From NCBI RefSeq assembly GCF_038396765.1, contig NZ_CP150096.1, positions 3,517,001-3,581,000 on the forward strand: a stretch of 64,000 nucleotides of DNA. The letters run 5' to 3'. Shown here in pieces: positions 7,869 to 18,292 of the stretch. The translations under genes were made by a program, and so were the position numbers. Below the pieces are notes generated by a model. It saw only the letters and a list, made by a program, of their open reading frames with translations. It was not told the origin of the DNA and searched no databases. The DNA is from Chitinophaga caseinilytica. GTDB taxonomy: Bacteria; Bacteroidota; Bacteroidia; Chitinophagales; Chitinophagaceae. Position 1 is the stretch's first letter; each line of letters begins with the position of its first letter.

Positions 7869-8836
7869 GGTTTTTGGTATGTTTTTCCCAGGAGTGAAAG
7901 TGTTTTTATTGAAAATCCGATGCGGCTGATCTCTTCGGTCCAGGAGCGGGGCGTGGCCAGCTGGAAGTGCCACCATTCCGTCAGGTAGTAATTTTTTGTC
8001 CAGCCTTCCTTTCTTCTTATCGGCGTCAGGCCTACCGATTTGAAAATAGCGGTGAGGTCGAGGAATCTGCCGGATATTTCGCACTCGTAATAGGTTTTAC
8101 TGTCTGCCCGGAAGAACATGAACGTGTGCGTGGTTTCCGGTATTTCGGCGTCGGCGCACGGGATATGAACGTTCCAATGTTCATTGTCTTCGGATGAAGA
8201 TATGAAAAACCGGTCGAGGTGCGGGTTTTGCATGCCGCGCCACTCGTCCAGGTCAATGGCAAGGGCGAGATGGTGCAACGAGTTTTTGATCATGCCGGAA
8301 CTGATGGTCACGTTGGCCGGACTTCTGAAACATGCGAATGCATTTTCCGGGAAGTAGCCCTTATGCCGCCGCGTAATTTTTATCACCTCGCGCATGGCGG
8401 CTGCGATCGGTTGCTGTACCCAGGTGCGGCCGAACCGGGTGAGCGGCGAAGGGCAGCTGTTCGCGAAATTGTGGAGCAGCCAGATATTGAGCTCCCGGAA
8501 AGTGGCTTCGTCGAGAATGCCGTTGACGTGCCCGTTGTAGGTTGGCGTCAGCAGGAGGGTAGACGCTTCGCCGTCGAAGGTGTTGACAAATCTCCTGAAT
8601 GCGCCGGTCGCCTGTTCCTGGAACGCGCAAACCGCGGAAGCCAGTTTGGAATTGTAGCAGCCGTTGATATTGCCCACCATGTATTCGAACCCCAATTCGC
8701 AGAATTTCTCCTGGATTTTGTGGATGCAGTTACTGTCCAGGTAATTCGCCTGGGCGCCACCAATGAAGTGGCGCTCAGGCGAGGTGGGATCAACGTCGCC
8801 GGGGTAGAACGTTTGTGTGAAAGGTAAGATGCTCAT
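7865..8836 (-). CDS. Peptidoglycan-binding domain plus M15-like D,D-carboxypeptidase/endopeptidase
   Basis: 323 residues. Residues 35-118 look like a PG_binding_1 module: IHKIQEKFCELGF, a CYNSKLASAVCAFQE helix, then GILDEATFREL. Residues 140-300 match the M15 (VanY-like) peptidase: S186-x-H188-x2-A-x-A-x-D195 gives zinc ligands H188 and D195, and E287-W-W-H290 gives the catalytic Glu and third His ligand; the usual Gly of SxHxxGxAxD is Ala. Such enzymes cut peptide stems of peptidoglycan, and phage endolysins share this fold. No signal peptide is visible, so export, if any, uses another route. It sits 2 bp after the zincin-like gene and overlaps the Nudix gene by 4 bp. Confidence 0.8.
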   Translation of the reverse strand: MSILPFTQTFYPGDVDPTSPERHFIGGAQANYLDSNCIHKIQEKFCELGFEYMVGNINGCYNSKLASAVCAFQEQATGAFRRFVNTFDGEASTLLLTPTYNGHVNGILDEATFRELNIWLLHNFANSCPSPLTRFGRTWVQQPIAAAMREVIKITRRHKGYFPENAFACFRSPANVTISSGMIKNSLHHLALAIDLDEWRGMQNPHLDRFFISSSEDNEHWNVHIPCADAEIPETTHTFMFFRADSKTYYECEISGRFLDLTAIFKSVGLTPIRRKEGWTKNYYLTEWWHFQLATPRSWTEEISRIGFSIKTLSLLGKTYQKP

Positions 8837-8838
8837 AA

Positions 8839-9735
8839 CTACATTTTAAAGATGAGTTCCCATGAATTATCGACGTGTGTACGTTCGTTGAAGAACGATT
8901 GCAGGCGTTGCAGGTCGCCCGTCAGCATACCGTCCAGGAGGAGGGGGACGAGCGTATTGTCTTTATCCCAGAATTCCAGGAATCTCCGCGTGGGGGTGAG
9001 CACGGTTTGATGGAAATCCCTCGCCCGCTCGTAGTGATCGAAATTGACCGTGGCGCCGGTGATGTCGTGGAAAACCTCCTGCGCTAAGCCCGGTTGCAAT
9101 ACAAACGAGTTGGAGTTCGACAATTCTTTCACCATCGCCGAGGCGATAAGGTCGGTGACGCCATCCATCAGCAGGTTGAGGTTGATGCTGAGCGGGGCCC
9201 TCCGCGTGGCGGATACGGTGGAGTACGCCGTGCCGTCGGGGTTTTTGAAATTGATGCCGTATTGCTGCCGGTATACGGGGAAAGGCACGTCCATGGCCGG
9301 CGGAACGGCAGAGATGCGCCGGAACGTTGAGTAGTGGATACTGTCATGAATATAGCTTTTCTGCAGCTCCAGCTGGCGGAGGAGCGGGTTGTCGATGAAC
9401 CGGGAATTGAGCATGATAGCCATCGCCCGGTTTTCGATGAAGAAAAACCCGCCCGCGATCTTGCCGTGAAAGCCGCCCATATCGCCTTCGCGCGAATCTA
9501 CGCCGACGAAGTACCTGTCGCCGGGGATGCCCGTCAGTTCCGGGTGCATCTGTGCGAATTTCGCCCGGGCCCAATCGATCCACGCTTGGAAAGATTTGTT
9601 CTTAATGAGGTAGTCATCAAGCGTGTACAGGTTAGGAATATTCTTAAATTTTTGCGGCAGTTGCGCGCGTTTTTCGTTAAAGTACGCCGAGATCCTTTCG
9701 CATTGCTCAGCAGTTCCTTCGATTAGCTCTTTCAT
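8839..9735 (-). CDS. Unknown protein with a degenerate zincin-like signature (HDxxH ... GVTD)
   Basis: 298 residues, no signal peptide. The central helix KSYIHDSIHYSTFRRI has H130-D131-x2-H134, and about 57 residues on comes NLLMDGVTDLIASAMV (D191-G-V-T-D195). This spacing is that of gluzincins, which read HExxH then a helix with G-(V/I)-T-E. Both acidic residues are Asp here instead of Glu. The protein may be a zinc hydrolase with an unusual Asp base, or an inactive relative. It starts a three-gene operon with the M15 peptidase and Nudix hydrolase, which suggests joint work on cell-wall material. No known family recognised. Confidence 0.65.
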   Translation of the reverse strand: MKELIEGTAEQCERISAYFNEKRAQLPQKFKNIPNLYTLDDYLIKNKSFQAWIDWARAKFAQMHPELTGIPGDRYFVGVDSREGDMGGFHGKIAGGFFFIENRAMAIMLNSRFIDNPLLRQLELQKSYIHDSIHYSTFRRISAVPPAMDVPFPVYRQQYGINFKNPDGTAYSTVSATRRAPLSINLNLLMDGVTDLIASAMVKELSNSNSFVLQPGLAQEVFHDITGATVNFDHYERARDFHQTVLTPTRRFLEFWDKDNTLVPLLLDGMLTGDLQRLQSFFNERTHVDNSWELIFKM

Positions 9736-9929
9736 TGCTTCGCGTTTTAAGTGTTATTTGCTATATTCAAATCCCCAACTTCACCAGGCCTTGTTTTTAC
9801 CGTCGATAGCAAATTTGGGAAGGAACGCCTGTACCGTTATTATAACTGTTCGAACATTCCGGACATTCGGCAGCGTTATGAGCTGTCAGGATATTTGTCA
9901 ACCACAAAAAATTATATACCTATTACGTT

Positions 9930-11015
9930 ATGGATTTCAAACCAGAATCATTTGTTGTACTGTATGAAAAATTGTACGATCACTGTTTAGAAAAGTATTT
10001 CGGGAACAAGGAGTTTGAAGGGGCGAAGAAGCATTATTCGGCCAAGCTCTGGAATGAGATCGACAAGGAAACGAAGAAGCCGTTTTTCTTCAGGTTTGCG
10101 GGAGACAAGAGCAGGAAAAATCCCAACTATTTTCACCGGCTTTACACGAAGTCATGGAACACCATTACTTCTTTTGAAGTGGACGACCGGAGCCTTTTTC
10201 TCGCTTTCCGGGAGCTGAAAATTTCCATCTTCAAAGTGAAGGGTTCCGAAGGCATAGCATTCAGTCATCGCGTGGTAAACGATGTCAATGTCGAATTCCA
10301 TAAGGAGTTCAAGGAACGGATTCAGGAAGTTGGGAACGATATCCGGAGCCAGTTGGGGCTATCTCCGATGAAGAAGAAAGACACCGGCGCCGCGTTGCCT
10401 CCACTCTCCGAGCAGGAGCTAAAGGATGTGGCGGTGACCAAAGATGAAAAGTCGGTGGAGAAAACGATCAAGGATTTCCTGGGCAGCATTTCAGCAAAGG
10501 ATTACAAAACGGCCTGGGCGCAGTTGACGCCGACGTTTCAGCAAAGGGTCTGGGGCGGGGAATTTCCGAAGTTTGAAAGGGGATATGTGAATACAGCGGG
10601 CATACGGAAAGTGCATGTTTTCCACATCAATCCGGATACCAATAATTCTATCGATTGCCAGGTCCATTATGAAGACGAGATCGTGGTGTATTCCTGCAAT
10701 GAACTCAATGCGATCGCATTGAGCACCGTGAGCGATATTGCAGAGTTTGTGCGCAATGTAAAAAAACTAAGGAACCGTGTTCTGAAATACGGTGGCAAGA
10801 ATTTCGATAAGCTGGAGATTTACAAATTGCTGGAGCCGACGGCCGCCGAATACATTTGGTATAAGGCGGGGCTCGATATATCCAAGATCGGGGAGGTGTT
10901 CCATATCGACAGGGTTAAGTTCATGAAGCGGCTGATGTTTTTTACCGCCACGAAGGTGAAGGGCAAATGGCGGATAGAAAGTATCCGGGAAATGAAGACC
11001 TATTCTTTGCGATAG
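9930..11015 (+). CDS. Uncharacterised cytoplasmic protein
   Basis: 361 residues from ATG at 9930. No signal peptide or membrane helix. The N-terminal half (1-150) is mixed and rich in aromatic and basic residues (KETKKPFFFRFAGDKSRK). After a charged linker (about 140-175) comes KTIKDFLGSISAKDYKTAWAQL, which resembles the first helices of NTF2-like domains, followed by strands. A conserved-looking C-terminus ends KWRIESIREMKTYSLR. The function is unknown. It is divergent from the zincin-like operon (194-bp gap), with no clear promoter box, and reads as part of the same accessory block. Confidence 0.6.
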   Translation: MDFKPESFVVLYEKLYDHCLEKYFGNKEFEGAKKHYSAKLWNEIDKETKKPFFFRFAGDKSRKNPNYFHRLYTKSWNTITSFEVDDRSLFLAFRELKISIFKVKGSEGIAFSHRVVNDVNVEFHKEFKERIQEVGNDIRSQLGLSPMKKKDTGAALPPLSEQELKDVAVTKDEKSVEKTIKDFLGSISAKDYKTAWAQLTPTFQQRVWGGEFPKFERGYVNTAGIRKVHVFHINPDTNNSIDCQVHYEDEIVVYSCNELNAIALSTVSDIAEFVRNVKKLRNRVLKYGGKNFDKLEIYKLLEPTAAEYIWYKAGLDISKIGEVFHIDRVKFMKRLMFFTATKVKGKWRIESIREMKTYSLR

Positions 11016-11215
11016 GATAGTGGCAGCCGCCTGACGCGATACCCTGGAAAAAGGGGCAATTCCCGCCAGCATAGCGAATAGGCAAGGTGGGCGTTGCGGA
11101 TTTTTCGCCAAAGGGAACGAATATCAGGCCGATGCAGGCAAATATGGATCTGTTGAGGAAGTAGCGTTTGAACTGTCGGATTTTTACATATCGTTAATGC
11201 TTAAATCCGACAATC

Positions 11216-11533
11216 ATGAAGAAAGTAGTATTTGCTTTTGCCTGCCTGATGATAGGCTCCGGTGCCATTGCCGCCGACTCCAAAACCACGCTGCCCGCTG
11301 AAAAGAAAGTGGTAGTTGCGGTGAAAACAAATAAGTCTGACATCAAGGTGTCCGCCAGCAAGCAGGAAGTAGGTAATTTCCGTATCCAGAAAGCTTTCCA
11401 GATGTGGGATGCCTGCGGCCAGATGATCACGGTTTGGGTTTCTGCCCCGAACGGCACCGCCTGGAACGAAATGTACAGCGTAGCGATCGATCACGTGATA
11501 GGCTGCCTGAATTCCAACGGTTGCTACCAGTAA
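11216..11533 (+). CDS. Small secreted protein of unknown function
   Basis: 105 residues with a signal peptide (MKKVVFAFACLMIGSGAIAA) and a Lys/Val-rich linker (KKVVVAVKTNKSDIKVS). A compact C-terminal part holds three cysteines (DACGQM, GCLNS, GCYQ at the very end) and aromatic residues (FQMWDACG). Cysteine content and export suggest a disulfide-stabilised periplasmic or extracellular peptide. No family recognised. It has its own strong terminator, so it is probably transcribed alone. Confidence 0.6.
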   Translation: MKKVVFAFACLMIGSGAIAADSKTTLPAEKKVVVAVKTNKSDIKVSASKQEVGNFRIQKAFQMWDACGQMITVWVSAPNGTAWNEMYSVAIDHVIGCLNSNGCYQ

Positions 11534-11559
11534 TCGGGAAATGTAAGTAAACGCTTGAA

Positions 11560-11586
11560 GGGCAATCCGGCGGATTGCCCTTTTTT
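11560..11586 (+). terminator. Intrinsic terminator
   Basis: A 9-bp stem, GGGCAATCC/GGATTGCCC, with a GGC loop is followed by six T residues, 26 bp after the small secreted-protein gene. Confidence 0.9.
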
Positions 11587-11653
11587 GTTGTATAGCGCGA
11601 TAAATTAATAGTAACGTAACACGTTATACGGCCCTGTCCTGAAATCTATCCGA

Positions 11654-11661
11654 TATTTTTG
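11654..11661 (+). promoter_or_regulatory. Bacteroidota -7 element before the first ECF sigma gene
   Basis: TATTTTTG fits TAnnTTTG exactly and ends 22 bp before the GTG start at 11684. No clear -33 TTTG was found at the expected distance. Confidence 0.5.
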
Positions 11662-11683
11662 CCCGGACAAATGGCATTCACCG

Positions 11684-12246
11684 GTGGAATCAAATAGCAA
11701 CGGACCATCACTACCAGGAACCACGCTCCCGCAGGAGTGCGCCATTACGTTCGACGAGGTCTACGCGCAATACTGGAAGCCCTTGCTGCGTACCGCTTAC
11801 AGGATCCTGCAAGATGAACCGGCTGCCGAAGACGTTGTGCAGGATACATTCATCAAACTCTGGGAGCATTGGGATATGCCCCATATCAATATCAAAGGCT
11901 GGCTATTCACCACATCCTATCACCTCGTCCTCAAAAAACTGAAACAGCTGCAATCCGTTGAACGGATGGAGCTGGCCAGTTTTTCCGAGCCCTTGCCCGC
12001 GGGGCCGACGAATCCATCGAGGCAAATCAGCTGCAGCTGGCCGTAGAAGCCTGTGTCGACGATCTTCCCGAACAATGCCGCCGGGTTTACACCATGAGCC
12101 GGCACGATAAACTATCCATCAAGCACATCGCCCTGGAGCTGGGCATTTCCCCGAAAACCGTGGAATACCACATTTCCACCGCGCTCAGGCGCATCCGCCA
12201 GCGTATCAGCGGCGCAATGCTGCTGCTGATTTATCTTTTTCTGTAA
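11684..12246 (+). pseudogene. ECF RNA polymerase sigma factor (FecI-like), frameshifted
   Basis: Reading from GTG at 11684, sigma region 2 is intact (YRILQDEPAAEDVVQDTFIKLWEHW). The frame breaks at the GGGG run 12001-12004, after LPAG. From there the +1 frame continues with ADESIEANQLQLAVEACVDD and an intact region 4 helix-turn-helix (LSIKHIALELGISPKTVEYH, then ISTALRRIRQ) to TAA at 12246. Restoring one G gives a normal 187-residue sigma factor. It sits 172 bp before a fecR gene and a TonB receptor, its expected anti-sigma and transducer partners. If the break is real the regulator is dead; a homopolymer sequencing error is more likely. Confidence 0.85.
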
Positions 12247-12418
12247 TCGTTTCCCAGTCATTTCAGAACTACCGGTTGCTTGCCTGTAGCTGGTTTTAGC
12301 TGCGCGCGGTTGATTCCCGTCCCATTTATTTCAAAAAAATCTCCCACCGGCCCAGGGATACCACCTCTTTCCGGATTGTATATATAGCGGGCGTCCCATT
12401 GCCTGAAAAAATGGAAAG

Positions 12419-13558
12419 ATGGACAACGATATATTTAAGAAACTAATACAGAAACAAAAGGACGGGCTGCCGTTAAGCCCGGAAGAAGATGCATTGCTGC
12501 GGCAATGGTACGATCAGTTGCTCGAAGAGGCGTTGCTGGAAACGGACGATCATATCCCGGAGGAACAAGGCCGCGAACTGCGCCGCCGGATCGATCTGGC
12601 CATCGCGGAACGGACAACAAAGCGCTTCCAAATAAGGGATCTCCGTCGCATCGCTGCCATCCTTTTGGTGGGAGTAACCCTGTTGGCTGGCGCTTTTTGG
12701 TTCTGGCCGCGTAAAGTGGTAAATGATGTGCAGGCCGATATCATGGCCGGCGTCAACAAGGCGAGCCTCACGCTGGCAGACGGGTCCGTCATTGCGCTGG
12801 ACGATATGCACGACGGCCCGGTTGCCGTTCAGCATGGCGTTCGTGTCGAGAAGGAATCGGATGGAAATATCCGGTATCATGACAAAGGAACGCAGGAAGC
12901 AGCGCTTCCTGCCACCAATACCATCACAACCCCCAAGGGCGGTCAGTACCGCATCACCCTGCCCGATGGGTCGGTGGCCAGGCTCAACGCAGCATCTTCC
13001 CTCAGTTACCCTGTTCGCTTCTCCGGCAGGGAACGCCGCGTGAAAATGACGGGCGAAGTGTATTTCGAGATCAGCAAGCAACCGATGCCCGGCGGCGCCG
13101 GTAACATGCCGTTTTTCGTGGAATCTCCCGGCCAGGAAGTGCAGGTATTGGGCACGCATTTCAACATCAACGCTTATAGCGATGAGCCCGCCGTCAAAAC
13201 AACACTGGTGGAGGGAAGCGTAAAAGTCACAACCGGCGATGGCACGTCCGCATTGCTGAAACCCGGCCAGCAAACCGTGTTGACGAATCATCTGATCGTA
13301 CAACCAGCCGATATTGCCCAGCAACTGGCCTGGACAAACGGCGATTTCGTATTCCGCGGAGAAACCCTGGAAGGTGTGCTCCGGCAGGTGGGGCGCTGGT
13401 ACGATGTATCGGTGGAGTATCCGCCGCATATCGGCCAGCTGCGCTTCAGCGGGATGATATCCCGGTCGCAGCCGCTTTCCGCCATCGTTAAAATGATCCA
13501 ATCCACGAAAAAAGCAACGGTAACTATAAAAGAAAGGAGGTTGATCGTGACTGATTAA
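12419..13558 (+). CDS. FecR-family anti-sigma factor
   Basis: 379 residues in the usual layout. A cytoplasmic anti-sigma domain (about 1-75) is followed by one membrane helix (about 79-97, AAILLVGVTLLAGAFWFWP). The periplasmic FecR domain (about 170-285) contains TPKGGQYRITLPDGSVARLN and GEVYFEI..., then a C-terminal DUF4974-like domain (about 300-379) with FRGETLEGVLRQVGRWYDV. FecR relays ligand binding by the outer-membrane receptor to the ECF sigma factor. The upstream sigma gene and downstream TonB receptor with an STN domain complete the expected signalling set. Confidence 0.93.
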   Translation: MDNDIFKKLIQKQKDGLPLSPEEDALLRQWYDQLLEEALLETDDHIPEEQGRELRRRIDLAIAERTTKRFQIRDLRRIAAILLVGVTLLAGAFWFWPRKVVNDVQADIMAGVNKASLTLADGSVIALDDMHDGPVAVQHGVRVEKESDGNIRYHDKGTQEAALPATNTITTPKGGQYRITLPDGSVARLNAASSLSYPVRFSGRERRVKMTGEVYFEISKQPMPGGAGNMPFFVESPGQEVQVLGTHFNINAYSDEPAVKTTLVEGSVKVTTGDGTSALLKPGQQTVLTNHLIVQPADIAQQLAWTNGDFVFRGETLEGVLRQVGRWYDVSVEYPPHIGQLRFSGMISRSQPLSAIVKMIQSTKKATVTIKERRLIVTD

Positions 13559-13688
13559 TACACAACTACAAACCGTCAAGCCAAAATAATAGCCAAAGGT
13601 GGTGGAACACCTCTGGCCGGATCGTTAAAGCTTATCGGAGACATTGCGACAACAATAATCATCAACAGCGTTTAACATTAACAAAAGT

Positions 13689-16600
13689 ATGAATTTTTAT
13701 CAATGCATGCGTGTTATGAAAATCACCATGTTCCTCTTCACTTGCCTGTTATTGCAGGTACATGCGAGCTCCTATGCCCAGCGCGTCAGCATCAACCGGC
13801 AGCATGCCCCGATACACACGGTACTGGAGGATATCAGGAAACAGGCACAATATGATTTTTTCTATGATACCGACCTGTTCAGCCACGCGAAACCGGTCAG
13901 CATCCGGATTTCCGATGCAACCGTGGCACAGGTGCTCGATGTTGTATTCAAAAACCTGCCCTATACCTATACGATCGATAATAAATGGGTGGTCATATCC
14001 GCTGCAGCAACTAAAATGAACGTTGCTCCGGAAACGCCCCGCCAGCAACCCGGCCGCATCGCCGGGAAAATCCTCGACGACCGCGGCGCACCGCTTCCCG
14101 GCGCCAGCGTCAGGATCATACAAACGGGCCAGGCCGCGCTGAGCGGCGTAGACGGCAGTTACAATTTTAACGTCGTTCCGGGAAGTTACACCGTAGAAGT
14201 CCGCTACATTTCTTTCCAGACGCGGCAAATCACCCAGGTAGACGTAAAGGCCGGGCAACTGACGGGCCTCAACATCGCCCTGAAAACAGCCAGCAGCACG
14301 CTGTCGCAGGTAGTGGTGACCGGCACCTTCAAAAAAGAAAGCGTGGCCGGTCTGTACGCCGCGCAGAAAAATGCAGCTTCGGTAACGGACGGCATCTCCG
14401 CGGAGCAGATCTCCCGTTCGCCAGACAATGACATGGGCCAGGTGCTGAAGCGCGTGACGGGTTTAACGACCGTCAATAATCGAAATGTGATCGTACGCGG
14501 CATGTCTGACCGCTACAACCAGGCGATGCTCGATGGCGTGGTAGTGCCAAGCACTTCCCAGAACCGGCGCGACTTTTCCTTCGACATCATCCCGACGGAA
14601 ATGGTCAGCGCCGTCGTGGTCAACAAAACCGCAACACCGGACGTTTCCGCTGAATTTTCCGGCGGACAGGTTTCCGTGAACACCATCGACATCCCCGAAA
14701 AGAATTTCACTTCCATTCAATACGGCACCGGAGGTAACTCGCAAACGATCGGGAAGGACTTTCACCGGTTGGGCAAACGGAACACCGGCGAGTACTTCGG
14801 TATTAATAACAGTTCCGCGAAAATGCCGGACGGGATGAAAACCTGGATCTGGGACAACCGCGCCATGCAGCTCGACGCGCCTCCGGGCTACAACCTGACA
14901 GATCCGGAATTGAACAACGTACCGCTCAACACCATCGAATACGGGAAAGACGTCAAATACAATGACCTGGACGCCATCGCCCAATCCAGGAAGCTGAACA
15001 ACGATGCGCTGAAACCTTATACTTACAAGGGGCAACCCAATCAGAACATGCGTTTGTCGCTCGGGCGGGTATACGAACTGGGGAAGGAAAGCCGCTTCGG
15101 TTTCGCCGTTTCCGCAAACGTGCGGAACGAACAGCAGATCGTGATTTTCAATAACACACGGTTATCGACAAAGGGCAATTACATGGACAGCACCGGGCTG
15201 GGCGACAATGGCGCCGGTACATCTTACCGGTTCAACAGCAACATGGGATTGGCTGCGAACATGGGCTGGCAGGGCAAGGCGTTCAAGATCGCCCTGAAGA
15301 ATATCTACGCCCGCACCTACAGCGATAACTTCAATGAATCCATCCGCAAGGCCCACGACGATTCTCACCCCGTCGCCAACAAGCTGCTTTATCAGTTGCC
15401 GGAAACCATGTCGCTGCAGCAACATCAGTTAACGGGCAGCTGGCAATTGCCCTGGAAGATCAGGGCGGAAGGGATGTTTACCGTCAACCGGATCCGGCAA
15501 CAGATAATGGACGAACGGAAGCTGTCTTACCAGTTAACGACCGTCTTCGCCGGCAAACCGTATTTCCAAAACCCGTCCCTGATGACCAACAGCATGGCTT
15601 CGGTGGGCGGGAGCATCAAGGATTGGCGGATGTGGACGTCGATTAACGAAACGGATTATAACTGGAGCGCCGCCATTTCCCGCAAATTCGGCGCAGACAA
15701 AAAGGTGTCTACCCTCATGAAATTCGGATACCAGGCCTGGTCGAAAAAGCGGTCGCTGGATGTGTTCAAATTCATCCCCTGGACGCGTTCCTGGGCCGAA
15801 GGTACCACCAACCAGCTGCCGCCCGCCATTGAAATCAGCTACGATCAGCTATTCTCGCCCGGGAATATCGGGAACGGGAACGGACAGGCCTACTATTACG
15901 CGGATGCCTTGGGTGGACGGTTCTACGACGGTAAGATGGGCGCGCATGCGCTTTACCTGATGGCCGACCAAAAGCTTTGGGACCGGCTGCGGTTGGTGTA
16001 TGGCGTGCGTGCGGAGTATTTCGATCTCAATTCCAGTGCAGGAAGCGCTGTATCAAAGGGCTTACCGGAAACAGGAAATCGACCCGGATGCGGAATTGCG
16101 GCACCGGTTCGGGGTGAAGGAAAACAGCTGGCGCTTTCTTCCGTCCATCAACGCCACCTACAGCCTGACGCCCGATCTGAACCTCCGGGGAAGCTATTCG
16201 AAAACCGTCATCCGGCCGGATTTCAGGGAGATTGGCATGTTCGGGATGTATGATTTCGAGATCGATGGATATGTGTACGGGGAGCACGTGCAATCTACCC
16301 TTATCGATAACATGGACGTGAGGGTGGAATGGTATCCGTCGCCCGGGGAGATCGTTTCCATCACCGGATTCTATAAAAAACTCGACAAGCCCATCGAACT
16401 GATCCATTCGGAAGCGTCCAACTACACTTTCGCCAATATGGAAAATGCGAAGAATTATGGGCTGGAAATGGAAATCCGGAAGAACTTCTCCTTTCTGTCT
16501 GGCAAAGATTGGTTGAAGCAGCTGTTTGTGTATGTGAATGGCACTGTGCTCAAATCCGAGGTGAATGTGCTGAGCCACTGGCAATGGATCAACAACCCGG

Positions 16601-17052
16601 TAACGCAAAAGGCGGAACGGGTACAGGTCCGCTATCCTAACCAGGACAGGCCTTTGATCGGGCAGTCGCCATGGTTGCTGAACCTGGGTGCCGGCTATTG
16701 GGGGGATGATTTCGGGGCCACCGTCAACTACAATCACCGCGGGTACCGGACCAACCTGGCCAACGTGAACATGGCGCGGGTGGAATATGAACTGGCGCCC
16801 AGGCTGCTGGATGCGCAGCTGTATGCACGTTTTTTCAAACGGAAACTGGAAGTCAAACTTAACCTGTCGAACCTACTGGACGATTATACACGGTTCTATA
16901 TGAACATTCACGACTACACGCAAGACGATACAAAGTTTTCCGTGTTGAAGGAAGGCCGCAGTATCAGGTATCGCAAGGAAGACGGGGACATTATCACGTA
17001 TAAAAGAAAGGACGGGCGCAGGTTCAGCCTGAGTTTTTCCTACAGTTTTTAA
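13689..17052 (+). pseudogene. TonB-dependent outer-membrane receptor with STN domain, frameshifted
   Basis: The first frame (13689 to about 16035) encodes a signal peptide, an STN signalling domain (about 30-95, RVSINRQHAPIHTVLEDIRK), a carboxypeptidase-regulatory-like domain (about 120-200, GKILDDRGAPLPGASVRII), a plug (VIVRGMSDRYNQAMLDGVVV) and much of the barrel. Near 16030 (after AEYFDLN) homology moves to the other frame, which continues QEALYQRAYRKQEIDPDAE to a barrel end, FSLSFSYSF, at 17052. One extra base or two missing bases would explain it; the site is not a homopolymer. Corrected length is about 1,120 residues. The STN domain ties it to the FecR/sigma pair upstream. The ligand (iron chelate or other) is unknown. 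Confidence 0.85.
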
Positions 17053-17077
17053 TTCAAGACTATAAAAAGGATCAACA

Positions 17078-17907
17078 ATGAAATGCCAGATAAACACAAT
17101 AATAGTCGCAATCCTGTTTTCTGCCGGATTGTTTGCCTGCGGGAAGGGGAGCCGGCGGCGCCATTCACGGAGTTTACGGAAGTGTATTTTGATGCGGATA
17201 AAACGGCCTTGAGGATATTATTGGCGGCCCGGTACAATGGGCATCCGGTGGAGTGGGATATTCTCGCAAAAAAGATAAAGGTCGTAACCGGCGAGGGGAA
17301 ATTCGAGTTTTACGATACCCGCAACGGGAAGGTGGTAGCGGAAAAGGTAGTGGATGTGAAAGCCGGCGCCAAACAAAAGTTTACATTGTTCCAGCCAACG
17401 ATGGACGCGCCCGTCAGTTTTATTGATCCCGATGCGCAGAAAAACGAGCCGCCCGCGCCCGCCGGTCAGATCAAGGTGAAAGTGGCGAACTACGCGCAAG
17501 ACCTTGTTCCCTTTAAGAAGTTGGATCTGCGGGTTTACATCAGTTATTTCGACGCTGATTTTAACGAAGTGATGACGGAGGTCGGGATGATCAAAGATGT
17601 GCAGGATGCGGTTGATAAAGCGGCATATCAACTGTTGCCGAATGGTTTGCCAAATCCCGCGCCTGAATACGGCTACCAGTATGTGTTCGCGTTCCTGGAC
17701 GGGGAAACCGGCGAGCCTTTGCGCAATCATGGCGGTACGGGGTATTCCAACCTGGCATTTTCGCCGCAGGGGATCGATCCTTTGCCCCTCAATAATGTGT
17801 TCACGCTTTATATGGTTTCCAATAAGACCTGGGGCGAGGCGCCTCCGTTCATTAAGAAAGGGGAAGATTTTTATGAAGTCTTGACGACGGTGCTTTTTGC
17901 GAATTAG
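17078..17907 (+). pseudogene. Lipoprotein partner of the TonB receptor, frameshifted
   Basis: ATG at 17078 starts a lipoprotein signal (MKCQINTIIVAILFSAGLFA, then C-G-K-G). The frame breaks at GGGG 17146-17149. With one added G it reads CGKGEPAAPFTEFTEVYFDA and continues to TAG at 17907, about 276 residues. The mature part has several beta-rich stretches (KIKVVTGEGKFEFYDTRNGK, then QIKVKVANYAQDL) ending in GEDFYEVLTTVLFAN. The family is not recognised. It lies 25 bp after the receptor gene, so it is probably a surface or periplasmic accessory for the same substrate. The original start is hidden by the break; a later ATG at 17083 in the shifted frame is unlikely. Confidence 0.7.
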
Positions 17908-18246
17908 GATAGGAGAGTTGTGCGGTTAAGCCACCGGCCGGTGATTTTTTGGGGATTGCCGGCTGGTGGTTTTGCCATTGCCTTCATGTAGCTGGAGCGG
18001 AATTATGCATGAGGAACGGAGGTTTTTCTTCAGGCATCTTGATGTCTGCTTTGGCCATCTTTTCGATATTGCCTTTTAAAATTCTACAAGCGATAATATA
18101 TAAGTTTTAGACATGCAAACCTGTTGCTCATGCTAACTATGCACTTATAGATGGGGAAGCAATTTTGCTCCAATTGTCAGGGATGGATAAGAGAGGGATT
18201 TCAGTTCTAAAAGTTGAAGCGTTCACTTCATTCATTTCCCAGAAAA
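17908..18246. other. Intergenic DNA with a possible small-gene remnant
   Basis: About 340 bp between the lipoprotein gene and the tRNA terminator. On the minus strand an open stretch ends at 17984 and includes a 24-codon frame from ATG 18058 (MAKADIKMPEEKPPFLMHNS...). Upstream in-frame residues (NLYIIACRILKGNIEK) also look protein-like before a stop. It could be a tiny gene or the tail of a decayed one next to a tRNA. I cannot assign it to a family. Confidence 0.25.
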
Positions 18247-18286
18247 GAAAAAAGACAAACCAGTATTAAACCGATTTGTCTTTTTC
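18247..18286 (-). terminator. Terminator downstream of tRNA-Leu
   Basis: A 9-bp stem, AAAGACAAA/TTTGTCTTT, with a 15-base loop lies just past the tRNA on the minus strand and is followed by T-rich sequence in that direction. Confidence 0.75.
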
Positions 18287-18292
18287 TTCAGG

